Notes: generated by a model not told the origin, from the letters alone. 64,000 nt of DNA from Clostridia bacterium (GCA_017505465.1 JAFVPE010000030.1:62001-126000), one strand, 5' to 3'. Shown: positions 24,052 through 32,817, numbered from the stretch's first letter. Numbers and translations: made by a program.

Positions 24052-25440
24052 ATGTCAGGTCTTTTGCTGAAAGGCATTAACAAAGTTTACCCTTCCGGTG
24101 TACAAGCAGTATTTAATTTCTGTCTCGACATCAGAGATAAGGAATTCATCGTACTCGTTGGCCCTTCCGGTTGCGGTAAGTCTACGACTCTTCGTATGAT
24201 CGCAGGTTTGGAAGAAATTTCGTCCGGTGAACTCTACATCGACGGCAGACTTGTAAACGACGTTGTTCCTAAGGACAGAGATATCGCGATGGTATTCCAA
24301 AACTACGCGCTCTATCCTCACATGACCGTATACGACAACATGGCGTTCGGTTTGAAGCTTCGTAAAATCCCCAAGGAAATCATCGATCAAAAGGTTAAAG
24401 CAGCAGCTGAAATCCTTGGCATCACCGATTATCTTTCCAGAAAGCCGAAGGCTTTGTCCGGCGGTCAAAGACAACGTGTTGCGCTCGGCCGTACGATCGT
24501 TCGTGAACCCAAGGTATTCTTGCTCGACGAACCTTTGTCCAACCTCGACGCAAAGCTTCGTGCTTCGATGAGAACGGAAATTTCCAAGCTTCACGCTCGT
24601 CTTGCTACGACGTTTATCTACGTTACGCACGACCAAATCGAAGCTATGACGATGGGTACCCGTATCGTTGTTATGAAAGACGGTTTCATGCAACAGGTTG
24701 ATACCCCTCAAAACCTTTACGATTATCCCGTAAACCTTTTCGTTGCAAGCTTCATTGGTACGCCTCAAATGAACTTCTTCAAGGAAGCTACCTTGACTAG
24801 CGAAAAAGGTAAGATTTACGTAAACTTCATCGGTAACAACAAGATCCTTCTTCCTAAGAGCGTAGCTGCTAGAATTAAGAATCTTGACGAATACCTTGAT
24901 ACCGGTAAGATTGTAACGCTCGGCGTTCGTCCCGAAGATATCCATCAGGATCAGATGTTCATCGAGAACTCGCCTGAAACGGTTGTAAAAGCTCGTATCG
25001 ACGTTATCGAAAAGCTCGGTGCTGAAACGCAAGTTTACTGCGAACTTGACTTCGAAGACAAGGAAGGTTCCATTATCGACAACTCCACGCAGATGATCGC
25101 GAAGATTTCTAGCCGTGCTGTCGTTGCTCTTAACGAAGTTATCGATCTTGCATTCGACGCTAACCACATTCACCTTTTCGATGGCGAAACGGAAGCAACC
25201 CTTCTTGAAAGAGATGAAGGTTACGAAGTTATCGAAGAAAATGCAGAAGGTTCGGCATTCGTTCCTCCTACACCTCAAGAAATGCGCGCTCAAATCGACG
25301 CAGCTCGCGTAGTTACGAAGGAAATGAAAGCGCAGGCTAGAAAGGATGCAAAACTTGCTAAACAACAAGCGAAGCTTCAAGCGGAAGCAGCTGCAAAGCA
25401 AGCGGAATCCGATGACGAATTGCCCAACGCAGACGTTTAA
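24052..25440 (+). CDS. MsmX/UgpC-type sugar ABC transporter ATPase with long C-terminal tail
   Basis: This ATPase class energises carbohydrate importers and in Firmicutes a single one often serves many. The 462 residues show Walker A GPSGCGKST (37-45), the Q-loop MVFQNYALYPHM, the signature LSGGQRQRVALGR, Walker B FLLDEPLSNLDAKLR, the switch histidine in VTHDQ, and a regulatory OB-fold region. Family members usually have about 370 residues. Here about 70 extra residues follow, ending in an Ala/Lys/Gln-rich, probably helical stretch (KAQARKDAKLAKQQAKLQAE) and an acidic tip. Codon use (many GCT, GGT, CTT) differs from the neighbours and suggests high expression. No permease or binding protein is adjacent, as expected for a shared ATPase. 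Confidence 0.92.
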   Translation: MSGLLLKGINKVYPSGVQAVFNFCLDIRDKEFIVLVGPSGCGKSTTLRMIAGLEEISSGELYIDGRLVNDVVPKDRDIAMVFQNYALYPHMTVYDNMAFGLKLRKIPKEIIDQKVKAAAEILGITDYLSRKPKALSGGQRQRVALGRTIVREPKVFLLDEPLSNLDAKLRASMRTEISKLHARLATTFIYVTHDQIEAMTMGTRIVVMKDGFMQQVDTPQNLYDYPVNLFVASFIGTPQMNFFKEATLTSEKGKIYVNFIGNNKILLPKSVAARIKNLDEYLDTGKIVTLGVRPEDIHQDQMFIENSPETVVKARIDVIEKLGAETQVYCELDFEDKEGSIIDNSTQMIAKISSRAVVALNEVIDLAFDANHIHLFDGETEATLLERDEGYEVIEENAEGSAFVPPTPQEMRAQIDAARVVTKEMKAQARKDAKLAKQQAKLQAEAAAKQAESDDELPNADV

Positions 25441-25451
25441 TTAGAAAAAGG

Positions 25452-25482
25452 AACGCACTCCAAACGGAGTGCGTTTTTTTTT
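25452..25482 (+). terminator. Intrinsic terminator of the sugar-ABC ATPase gene
   Basis: A 10-bp stem AACGCACTCC with GGAGTGCGTT, a 4-nt loop and nine T. Confidence 0.95.
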
Positions 25483-25490
25483 GTATAAAG

Positions 25491-25518
25491 AATACCCCGC
25501 GTTTTTGCGCGGGGTATT
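25491..25518 (-). terminator. Hairpin terminator after spoIIE
   Basis: AATACCCCGCG pairs with CGCGGGGTATT immediately beyond the spoIIE stop codon on the minus strand. The T-run is modest, but the stem is strong. Confidence 0.75.
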
Positions 25519-25520
25519 TA

Positions 25521-27830
25521 TTATGCCTTGCTTTTGAATAATCGTACGGCAACCGCCGTCATATCGTCTTTTGCAACGCCGCCGTGCGCTTTGAGCGCAG
25601 TATCCAAAAGGGTGTCGGCAAGCTCCTGCGGATTGTGCGCAGGGATAGAGCGAAGCTGCTCGTAAAGATCGGCGGCAGAGCCAAAAGCTTCGCTGATCCC
25701 GTCGCTAATGAATAGCAAGACGTCGTTTTCCGCTAGGGTATAGCTAGCGGTATCGGGGTGCAAATTATCCAAAATGCCAAGCGGCAACGAGTGGCTTTCC
25801 AACACTTTTACCGTATTTCCCGACAAAATAAAGGCGATAGGCGAACCGATTTTTACGATATCCGTTTTGCCGCTATCAAGGTCGATCATACACACGTCTA
25901 CGCAAGCAAAGCTTTCTTCCTTGCTAAACGTTAAAAGCTTATTGATGGTGGTGAGCACGAGCTCGGAAGGCATTTTTGCTCGATAAAAGCTCTCTAAAAG
26001 GCTAATCGTACTTTCGGAAATTCGTTTTGCGTATTCGCCGCTCCCCATTCCATCGGAAAGGGCGACCATAAACCGCCGCTCGTCTAACTTAATGACGGAG
26101 TGGGTGTCACCGCTAGCATTTGCGCCGTCTTTTTGCACAGTTGCCACGCCAAAAGCCGCATCGTAATACGCCTTTTTTCGTAAAATGCACGCAAATTTAT
26201 CTTGATCTAGCGGAATACGTTCGGAGATGATCATTGGATGGTTTAAAATATGCGACGCAACGGCGGCAAGCTTTTTGACGTCCGCCCGTCCAAACGTCAC
26301 TAGCGAAAGGGTTAAATTTTCTTCTTCCCCGTAAACAAGCACTTCGGAGCAAACAATTCCTGCGCTAAGGAAGGCAATATTAAGCGCTCGTTCCTTATCC
26401 GTGTATAAGTGTAGGGGCTCGCTTTGTTCAAGTGCAAGATTTTTCAAAATTTCACTCACGCCTTGCGCTTGCCCTGCGAGTAACGCTCGCCCTGAAGCGG
26501 CGTTTTCCGCTTCCGTAACGTGATTTTTGTATTCCCCAAGCTGTTTATTCATTGAATAAAGAATTTCGCTTTGGTTTATACATACGGTTGCAAGATCTTT
26601 AGGTATGTCGATAAGGCTTACCTTGCCTTTCATGCACCCGACGTGTATTAACGTGTCAAATGCAGGCTCTAACGTGCGTTTTGCACAATCGGCATATTGA
26701 GGACAACGCTTGCAAACGTCGTCTTGGACGTAGGTAAATATGTATTCGCGCACGCTTGCTTCGGCTTCCGACGCGCCGAGTGCGTTAAAAGTTGCTTGAA
26801 TTTCACGGAATACGGCGGAAATTTCAAAGAGCTTTTCCCCGACGGCGGCACGGTTACGATTGATAGCGATGCGTGAAAGATGTTTTTCTCGGTAGAAGAT
26901 AAGACGATTCTCCAAATTCCGCACGATGGGGGTGGGAATAAGCACGAAGAGGAGTACGGGAATAAGTACGGAAAGGAGCGTGGCAACAAGCTGCGCCGTT
27001 TTATACTCGTACAAACCTTGGAAATATCCGTACCCAAAGAATACGGCGAGTACGGCAAGTGCCGCGCCGATTCGTCCCGACTTTATGAGGACGGTTACCG
27101 CTACGCCATAGAGAAAAAATATTTCGGGCGAGAGATGAAAAACGAGCAATGGCGGCAGGGAAAGACAAAAGGCGCAAACGAGCGCGGATGCGTCCTTTGT
27201 AGCGCACGCGAAAAGGAGTAAAAGGAAAATTGCAATACCCATATACGCATTGAAACCCAAGAAGCGGCATATTCCCACACCGATAAGCACGAGAAAAAAC
27301 ACTGAAAAAATCCCTTCGTCATTTCGTAAACGGCATTTGAGCAGTTTTTTAAGGAGTGCCTTTAAGGCGACGGAAAAAATCGCGCCGATAAGGAATAATA
27401 GAGCCGCGGCAATTACCTTTTGTCCCCATTCTCCGATAGTAAGACGGGTTTCAAAGGGGAGCGTGTAGGGGGTAAACGGCGCAAGCGCAACGTATAAACC
27501 GAGCGCAAACGTCAAACCAAGCATAGAAAATAGATTTGACTTTTTCAAACCCTCGTGCCGAATATGCCGCTGCCACAAACCGCCGCAGGAAACGAATAAG
27601 GCTTGTCCGAAATAGAGGAAAATCAACAATACGTTTTTGCTAAAAAGGGCAGGTAAAAAGCACAGTATTGCCGACGGAATGATGCTCAAGCCTGCCGACA
27701 GCATTCCGTATAAGAGGGCAATAGAAAAAGGTTCGCCATTGTCCCCGACAAAATATAAAAATATTGCCGCCGCACCGAACAAAAGGTATAAAAACAGCCG
27801 CGGAAAATCGATTTTCTTTCGAATACGCAT
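25521..27830 (-). CDS. spoIIE: Stage II sporulation protein E (PP2C-type phosphatase)
   Basis: SpoIIE dephosphorylates the anti-anti-sigma factor SpoIIAA to activate sigma-F in the forespore and also acts at the polar septum. From the ATG at 27830 (GAGG 6 nt upstream) the protein has 769 residues. It starts with a membrane region of about ten hydrophobic segments (first 300 residues), followed by a central regulatory domain with a Cys cluster (VCKRCPQYADCAKR), and a C-terminal PP2C domain with DGMGSGEYAKRISEST, ACVDVCMIDL, KIGSPIAFI, SLPLGIL, FISDGISEAF and KDDMTAVAVRL, which hold the metal-binding aspartates. Domain order and length are those of the family. Confidence 0.95.
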   Translation of the reverse strand: MRIRKKIDFPRLFLYLLFGAAAIFLYFVGDNGEPFSIALLYGMLSAGLSIIPSAILCFLPALFSKNVLLIFLYFGQALFVSCGGLWQRHIRHEGLKKSNLFSMLGLTFALGLYVALAPFTPYTLPFETRLTIGEWGQKVIAAALLFLIGAIFSVALKALLKKLLKCRLRNDEGIFSVFFLVLIGVGICRFLGFNAYMGIAIFLLLLFACATKDASALVCAFCLSLPPLLVFHLSPEIFFLYGVAVTVLIKSGRIGAALAVLAVFFGYGYFQGLYEYKTAQLVATLLSVLIPVLLFVLIPTPIVRNLENRLIFYREKHLSRIAINRNRAAVGEKLFEISAVFREIQATFNALGASEAEASVREYIFTYVQDDVCKRCPQYADCAKRTLEPAFDTLIHVGCMKGKVSLIDIPKDLATVCINQSEILYSMNKQLGEYKNHVTEAENAASGRALLAGQAQGVSEILKNLALEQSEPLHLYTDKERALNIAFLSAGIVCSEVLVYGEEENLTLSLVTFGRADVKKLAAVASHILNHPMIISERIPLDQDKFACILRKKAYYDAAFGVATVQKDGANASGDTHSVIKLDERRFMVALSDGMGSGEYAKRISESTISLLESFYRAKMPSELVLTTINKLLTFSKEESFACVDVCMIDLDSGKTDIVKIGSPIAFILSGNTVKVLESHSLPLGILDNLHPDTASYTLAENDVLLFISDGISEAFGSAADLYEQLRSIPAHNPQELADTLLDTALKAHGGVAKDDMTAVAVRLFKSKA

Positions 27831-27859
27831 AAAAAACCTCCACAACGCGATTGCCTTTC

Positions 27860-27892
27860 ATTATAAAGGAAATCCCGTTGCGGAATTTGACT
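27860..27892 (-). promoter_or_regulatory. Candidate spoIIE promoter with 21-nt spacing and a Spo0A-like box
   Basis: On the minus strand TATAAT (27865-27860) lies 21 nt from AGTCAA (27892-27887), which is part of AGTCAAA, one base from the 0A-box core TGTCRAA. Spo0A-activated sigma-A promoters of spoIIE and spoIIG in Bacillus have such long spacers. The match is suggestive only. Confidence 0.4.
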
Positions 27893-27915
27893 GTTTCTGC
27901 CGTATCACGGCAATT

Positions 27916-28266
27916 TTATGAATTTACGGGGAAACCAAGACTAATCAAAATTGCTCGATTTACCTTCACCATTGTTGCAGGGGGGAGTTCCCCGATGCGT
28001 TCTTTCAAGCGCCTTTTATCGAGCGTGCGAATTTGTTCAAGCAAAATTACGCTGTCCTTCGCAAGTCCGTACGCCGACGGAAGCTCGATGTGCGTAGGGA
28101 GCTTTGCTTTGTTGATTTTGCTCGTTACCGCAGCGGCGATAACGGTGGGGGAGTATTTGTTTCCTACGTCGTTTTGTACGACGAGCACGGGGCGGATACC
28201 GCCTTGTTCGCTCCCCACAACGGGGGAAAGATCCGCATAATACAGTTCACCGCGCTTTACGTTCAT
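27916..28266 (-). CDS. MazF/PemK-type endoribonuclease toxin (EndoA-like)
   Basis: MazF enzymes cut mRNA at short motifs. From the ATG at 28266 (AGAGG 7 nt upstream) the protein has 116 residues, the usual size, with the family pattern [65 protein letters not shown]. In Bacillus the antitoxin gene lies directly upstream. Here only about 170 nt separate it from pgi, filled by the pgi terminator, and no antitoxin frame is seen. A hairpin TGCCGT-ACGGCA lies after the gene. It may act without a linked antitoxin or be paired with a distant one. Confidence 0.92.
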   Translation of the reverse strand: MNVKRGELYYADLSPVVGSEQGGIRPVLVVQNDVGNKYSPTVIAAAVTSKINKAKLPTHIELPSAYGLAKDSVILLEQIRTLDKRRLKERIGELPPATMVKVNRAILISLGFPVNS

Positions 28267-28393
28267 AATCATACCTCTTTTGAAAACCGAACAAAAACTC
28301 CTTGCTACATTATATGTAATGGGGGAAAAGTCCGTTCGTTTTCGTTTTTCTTACGTGAATTATGGACGGAATTTTTCTCTTTTATACGTAAAA

Positions 28394-28420
28394 ACGGCTC
28401 TCCGTTTTCGGGAGAGCCGC
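28394..28420 (-). terminator. Intrinsic terminator of pgi
   Basis: CGGCTCTCC pairs with GGAGAGCCG around a short loop; on the minus strand it follows pgi and is followed by five T. Confidence 0.88.
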
Positions 28421-28439
28421 TTATTTTTTGTTTTTGCTT

Positions 28440-29873
28440 TTAGATAATGCAGTTGGGATCTTTTGCGGGAAGGGAATCAAGCTCTTCCTTCTTCGCTGCA
28501 TAGCCTGCCTTGCCAAGGAGTGCGAAGGTTGCAATTTTGCCTTCTTCAACGCCCGGTTGATTGAAGGTGTTGATGTTGAGCATTGCGCCTGCGTAAGCCG
28601 TTTGCAATTCAAACAAGAACAAAAGCTGTCCAAGGGTGAAGGCGTTGAGTTCGGGAATCCAAAGGGTGTAGTTCATTCTGCCTGCTTTCGTCAAAGCGTA
28701 TGCAGTAGCCGCATTTTCCGCTTGGATAAGCTCTTCCATCGTATGTCCGCCAAGGAACGCTACGTCGGGAATGTTCTCACAGCCGTGGGGGATAGGCATT
28801 TCGCAACCGTACTTTTTCAAGGAAAGGAAGGTTACGACTTTGTCGTAAGGGCCTTCGGTATAAAGCTGCACTTGGGAATGTTGATCGGTTGCGCCGAGCG
28901 CTTTTACGGGCGTTTGACCGTAGTTGCAGGGCTTGCCGTCAAGGGTAACGTTTTTGCCGAGCGATTCCGCCCAAAGCTGACAGTACCAATCTGCAAGGAA
29001 TTTAAGATTATCGGAGTAGGGCATCATAACGCCGACGTTTTTGCCTTCGTCCATCGCCGCAACTTGTAATACTGCGCACATCAACGCAGGGTTGTGGCGC
29101 ATAGCGGGCTTGTTACAAATGGAATCCATATACGCCGCGCCTGCAAGCAAGCCTACGATATCGATGCCGAGCACCGCCGCAGGGAGCAAACCAACGGGAC
29201 AAAGCTGCGAGAATCTGCCGCCAACACCGTCGGGGAGCACGTAGCTCTTAATGCCGCCGCATTCGTCGGAAATCTTTTTAAGGTTGCCTTTCTTTTCGTC
29301 CGTCGTGAAAATAACGTTGTCTTTGATATTGACGTTTGCCTTGGTAAGAAGGTCGAGAATTACGAGATATTGCGTCATCGTTTCGCTCGTTGCGCCCGAT
29401 TTGGAAATGACGTTGAAGCAAGTCTTTTCGGGCTCGATAACGTCGAGAAGGTCGCGCATTCTAACGGGATCAACGTTGTCTTCTACGTAGAATTTCGGGC
29501 CTTTTCTCTTGGATTTGGGAAGGTCGTTATAGTGCAAATGGCAAAGCGCATTGAACGCCATAATAGGGCCGAGCGCACTGCCGCCGATGCCGAGAACAAC
29601 GAAATATTGGAAGTTCTTTCTAACTTCTTTCGCCGTTTTTTGGATATCCGCAACGATTTCCTTTTGGTTGTAGGGGAGTTCCGTCCAACCCATGTAAAGT
29701 TCGTCCTTGCCACGGTTTTCCTTCACGTATCTAAACGCTGCGTTCGCCTTGGACGCATAGGAAGAAAGCTTTCTTTCGGTGAAACCCTTGTCACCCAAAA
29801 ACTTTTCCGTCATGTTGTTATAATCTAATGTCACGCGCATGGAATTGCGCCATTCTCTTGTTTTGTAGCCCAT
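28440..29873 (-). CDS. pgi: Glucose-6-phosphate isomerase
   Basis: Pgi interconverts glucose-6-phosphate and fructose-6-phosphate. From the ATG at 29873 (AAGGAG 8 nt upstream) the protein has 477 residues. Signatures are VVLGIGGSALGP, the phosphate-binding SKSGATSET, the region GGRFSQLCPVGLLPAAVLGID with the catalytic-site Arg-Phe-Ser motif, ATDQHSQVQLYTEGP with the catalytic His, and a C-terminal LNINTFNQPGVEEGK. An upstream frame extension to 29957 crosses the promoter and is rejected. It is probably monocistronic, with consensus promoter and terminator. Confidence 0.96.
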   Translation of the reverse strand: MGYKTREWRNSMRVTLDYNNMTEKFLGDKGFTERKLSSYASKANAAFRYVKENRGKDELYMGWTELPYNQKEIVADIQKTAKEVRKNFQYFVVLGIGGSALGPIMAFNALCHLHYNDLPKSKRKGPKFYVEDNVDPVRMRDLLDVIEPEKTCFNVISKSGATSETMTQYLVILDLLTKANVNIKDNVIFTTDEKKGNLKKISDECGGIKSYVLPDGVGGRFSQLCPVGLLPAAVLGIDIVGLLAGAAYMDSICNKPAMRHNPALMCAVLQVAAMDEGKNVGVMMPYSDNLKFLADWYCQLWAESLGKNVTLDGKPCNYGQTPVKALGATDQHSQVQLYTEGPYDKVVTFLSLKKYGCEMPIPHGCENIPDVAFLGGHTMEELIQAENAATAYALTKAGRMNYTLWIPELNAFTLGQLLFLFELQTAYAGAMLNINTFNQPGVEEGKIATFALLGKAGYAAKKEELDSLPAKDPNCII

Positions 29874-29903
29874 AAAAATCTCCTTATAATTATTTGCAAT
29901 TTT

Positions 29904-29932
29904 ATTGTACTCTTTTTCTGTGTCTCTGTCAA
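29904..29932 (-). promoter_or_regulatory. Sigma-A promoter of pgi
   Basis: On the minus strand TTGACA (29932-29927), 17 nt, TACAAT (29909-29904), giving a leader of about 25 nt. Confidence 0.82.
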
Positions 29933-29985
29933 GGGACTGACGAAAGAAAATTGCCAAAATGGGGGATTTTTATGCAAAAAAGTTG

Positions 29986-31530
29986 TCAAAATGCGCGGTT
30001 TTTGCGTTTGGAACGTTTTTTGAAAGGGAAGAGAAAACGTGCTTTTTTAAGATCGAACGCACCGACGGCGGCGTACACAAACACGCTGACAACGGCAAGC
30101 AAAAGGACGGTGAGCAGAAGGGATACGAATTCACCTGCGAAATACTTAAAAAGGCGGTTGGCGAGTACGCCCAAAAGGGAAATAGGCAGCATGGCAAGCA
30201 GTAGGGGTAAATACTCGTGAACGAATACCTGCCTACCCCGTTTTTCGTAAAATGGGCATTTTTTCGAGAGAAAAACAAGGTTGCATACGGCGTTGACGAG
30301 ATAACTTGCGCCCAACCCCACCACGTAAGCGTAGCCGCCGCAAAGAGCAGGCAAAAACAGCACGCAAAGCAGCATTACCGCCGCTCCGATGAAGTAAAAA
30401 AGAAAGGTTTGCTTTTCAAAGCCCATGGAGTTGAGCATAGCGGTTGTAATCATCGTAACACTCATCGGCAAAAGGAGCAATGCGCTGCGTTGAATCATCT
30501 CGCCTGCCGTTTGGTTGGAATAGGCGATTGTACCAATGTCCGCACCGACGGCGAAAAAGAAGGGGATCAACACGCAGGCAACAAGGACGGCGAACTTCAA
30601 GCCGCGCGCCAAATTGGTGCGCAAACGCAGATGGTTTTTGCGGTAAAAATCTTCGGAAAGCTCAGGGACGAGTACGAGCGCAATCGAGCCGATAACGGTA
30701 GACGGTATAAACAAAATCGGGATCACCATACCTGTAACGATACCGAAGGTTTTTAAGGCTTCGGCGTGGCTTGCCCCCGCTTTTACAAGCATTGCAGGCA
30801 ACAAAACGGCGACGGCGGAAGTGACGAGCGCACCGCTCGCGCGGACGGACGTAATGGGCAAAGTGGCGGTGAAAAGGGGTTTTAGCGTACCTTTGGGATT
30901 GCCGATTTTCCCCTTTTTAATAAAGAACCAAGTAACGGAAATGGTAAACGAGAAAATATAGGAAATCACGACCGCCCAAGCAGCTTTTTCCGCGCCAATT
31001 TCCGACGAAGAAACGTTGCGTAAAAGCAAAATTCCTGCAATCACCATCACGCTTTCTTCTGCAATTTCCATTATCGAAGGGGCTAAAAATTCTTTGTTTC
31101 CCCAAAAGAAACCGCGAAGGACGGCATAGATAGCGGAAAGGCTTAATCCGATGAGCAGAATGCGGAATACGCCGTAGCTTCGCATATCCGAAAAGAGAAA
31201 GGTGAGCTTGCCGCCAAAGATGGCGAGCAAGATTGCAACGGGCAGGGTGAGCAGAAGGCACGCCGTAATACCTGCGCCGACGGCTTTTCGTTCGCCGTTT
31301 ACGTCGTTTTCCGCCTTGCTTTTGGAAATCATTCGAGAAACGGTAATAGGGATTCCGCCCGTGCCGATAGTGAGAAATAGCCCGAACAAAGAAAGGGCGA
31401 CTTGGTACAATCCAAGCCCTTCCGCGCCGATAAGGCGGGAAAGGACGATGCGGTATAGAAATCCGAGCGCACGCTCGGCAATAGAGAGCCCCGTAACGAT
31501 GGAAGCATTGGCGACGACTTTGTTTTTCAT
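29986..31530 (-). CDS. spoVB: Stage V sporulation protein B family lipid flippase
   Basis: This 514-residue integral membrane protein belongs to the MATE-like MOP superfamily that includes SpoVB, MurJ and Wzx flippases. It starts with NASIVTGLSIAERALGFLYRIVLSRLIGAEGLGLYQ (opening of the family, split over the first two helices) and shows about 14 hydrophobic segments, with basic loops and a basic tail. SpoVB is needed for spore cortex assembly in Bacillus and probably moves lipid-linked precursors. A MurJ-like role in vegetative cells is the main alternative. Its start is 95 nt from the divergent LysM gene. A weak -10-like TAAAAT lies 6 nt from its ATG, but AAGGAT also fits a ribosome site. 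Confidence 0.88.
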   Translation of the reverse strand: MKNKVVANASIVTGLSIAERALGFLYRIVLSRLIGAEGLGLYQVALSLFGLFLTIGTGGIPITVSRMISKSKAENDVNGERKAVGAGITACLLLTLPVAILLAIFGGKLTFLFSDMRSYGVFRILLIGLSLSAIYAVLRGFFWGNKEFLAPSIMEIAEESVMVIAGILLLRNVSSSEIGAEKAAWAVVISYIFSFTISVTWFFIKKGKIGNPKGTLKPLFTATLPITSVRASGALVTSAVAVLLPAMLVKAGASHAEALKTFGIVTGMVIPILFIPSTVIGSIALVLVPELSEDFYRKNHLRLRTNLARGLKFAVLVACVLIPFFFAVGADIGTIAYSNQTAGEMIQRSALLLLPMSVTMITTAMLNSMGFEKQTFLFYFIGAAVMLLCVLFLPALCGGYAYVVGLGASYLVNAVCNLVFLSKKCPFYEKRGRQVFVHEYLPLLLAMLPISLLGVLANRLFKYFAGEFVSLLLTVLLLAVVSVFVYAAVGAFDLKKARFLFPFKKRSKRKNRAF

Positions 31531-31625
31531 ATCCTTATTTTACGGCGTATCGCATGAAAATAGAACGGACGAGCGGTGATAATTTGCGGTATATTTTATG
31601 CGGATTTTCGCATATATTGATAGCG

Positions 31626-31907
31626 ATGTTAAAGAGTGAAAAAAGAAAATTTTATCGGGTGCGAAGGGGGCAAAGCTTGCGAGAAATTGCGGCGTTTTTC
31701 AGCGTCTCGCCAAGGTTGCTTGCAAAGGTAAACGGGTTGACGACGGAACCGTTCGAAGGGCAAATCCTTGTGATTCCGCAGGCTTGTGGAAACGCTTACA
31801 CCGTTCAAGAAGGGGATACGAAAACGCTTCTTTGCGGCGGCGATGAAAAGTACCGTGAGAAAAACGGTACGGACGTGTTTTATATCGGTATGCGCGTGAT
31901 TTTATAG
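31626..31907 (+). CDS. Small LysM-domain protein
   Basis: The gene is divergent from spoVB. From the ATG at 31626 the protein has 93 residues; a longer in-frame start at 31554 would add 24 residues, and neither start has a clear ribosome site. It contains one clear LysM repeat (YRVRRGQSLREIAAFFSVSP then LLAKVNGL and GQILVIP) and a second, shorter LysM-like repeat (YTVQEGD to YIGMRVIL). LysM binds GlcNAc-containing glycans, especially peptidoglycan. No signal peptide is seen, which is usual for spore-coat and cortex LysM proteins made in the mother cell. A spore role is inferred from its neighbours. Confidence 0.75.
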   Translation: MLKSEKRKFYRVRRGQSLREIAAFFSVSPRLLAKVNGLTTEPFEGQILVIPQACGNAYTVQEGDTKTLLCGGDEKYREKNGTDVFYIGMRVIL

Positions 31908-31963
31908 GTAACAAATACAAACCGAGCGGAATAAAATGTAATAAGTAACGATTATGCGAACAA

Positions 31964-31991
31964 CCGAAAAAACGGAATACCGCCTTTTCGG
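31964..31991 (+). other. Two-part hairpin before the 32017 gene
   Basis: CCGAAAA pairs with TTTTCGG, and inside this CGG-AATA-CCG forms a second stem. No T-run follows. It lies 25 nt before the next ATG and may be an mRNA leader structure or a weak terminator of the LysM gene. Confidence 0.45.
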
Positions 31992-32016
31992 ATTTATTCG
32001 TAACAGGAGGTAAATC

Positions 32017-32688
32017 ATGTCCTTTTATTCCAATTTTCAGTCGGATAAATGCCCGGGCGCTGTCACGGGCAATCCCTTGAACGGCTTGACGGAAAAGGTG
32101 TGCATTCAAGCGGAAAAGATTTTCGACGCGGCAATCAAGCAAAGTCGTATTGAAAACTATACGCTCGTCCTTTCCGATTTAACGCCTGCCGAGCCTACAT
32201 ATCCTTTGACCTTCGTTTCCGCGCGTTCGACGACGAGTGCGGCGACGGTTACCAATCTTGTTATCGAACGTCAACCCGACAAGCAGTGTGCGAGAGTGCA
32301 AGGCACGGTGAGCGTTCCCGTCGAAGTGCTTTACACGGACGCAAACGGTGTTGACGGTAGCGCAACGGGGACGGTTTCTGTTCCCGTTGACGTACTTCTC
32401 TTCGTACCTGCCCCTTCCATTATGCCTTTTTCCGTGCAAGCGGTGGCGAGTGTGGTTGCGCCCGAAGGTACGTTTGATACGACGACAAGCGGTTTTATCG
32501 TCAGTCTTTGCGTAACGATTATTCTCAAAATTTCCATGCCTGTGGAATTGCTCGTTCCCACCTACGGCTATTGTGCAATTCCGCCTGCGCAGGAATACTC
32601 GCAGGAAGTGTGCGCAGGGTTCTTCGAACTGCCCCTTTACCCGCAAGGTAGTAGTAGGGGTGGGGGATGTAAGAACTGCACCCGTTAA
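32017..32688 (+). CDS. Conserved-looking protein with Cys-rich ends, possibly spore-related
   Basis: No characterised family was recognised. The 223-residue protein starts with MSFYSNFQSDKCPGAVTGNP, includes NGLTEKVCIQAEKIFDAAIKQ, then two repeated VSVPVEVL/VSVPVDVL beta segments, a hydrophobic stretch VSLCVTIILKISMPVELLVP, and a tail with PPAQEY and GGGCKNC. There is no signal peptide. The strong ribosome site AACAGGAGG lies 7 nt upstream. The CPGAVTGNPLNGL-type opening seems familiar from hypothetical proteins of spore-forming Clostridia, but this is memory and was not checked. The position after a LysM gene and spoVB fits a coat or exosporium protein; this is inference. Confidence 0.7.
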   Translation: MSFYSNFQSDKCPGAVTGNPLNGLTEKVCIQAEKIFDAAIKQSRIENYTLVLSDLTPAEPTYPLTFVSARSTTSAATVTNLVIERQPDKQCARVQGTVSVPVEVLYTDANGVDGSATGTVSVPVDVLLFVPAPSIMPFSVQAVASVVAPEGTFDTTTSGFIVSLCVTIILKISMPVELLVPTYGYCAIPPAQEYSQEVCAGFFELPLYPQGSSRGGGCKNCTR

Positions 32689-32713
32689 AGAGTAAACGAA
32701 GAATCTGCTACGA

Positions 32714-32767
32714 AATGCGGCGTTGCACTGCGTTTTTCTCGCTCGTTTACGTCAAGTAAACTCCCGT
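32714..32767 (+). repeat. Dispersed repeat family A, copy 1
   Basis: A 54-nt sequence repeated exactly 104 nt downstream. It contains a hairpin GTTTAC-GTCAA-GTAAAC (32745-32761). A diverged relative lies at 38375. Confidence 0.93.
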
Positions 32768-32817
32768 CGAAAAGCCTCGCGCGTCTTGCCTTTCTTGCAG
32801 CTTGCTTCGTTTACGAG

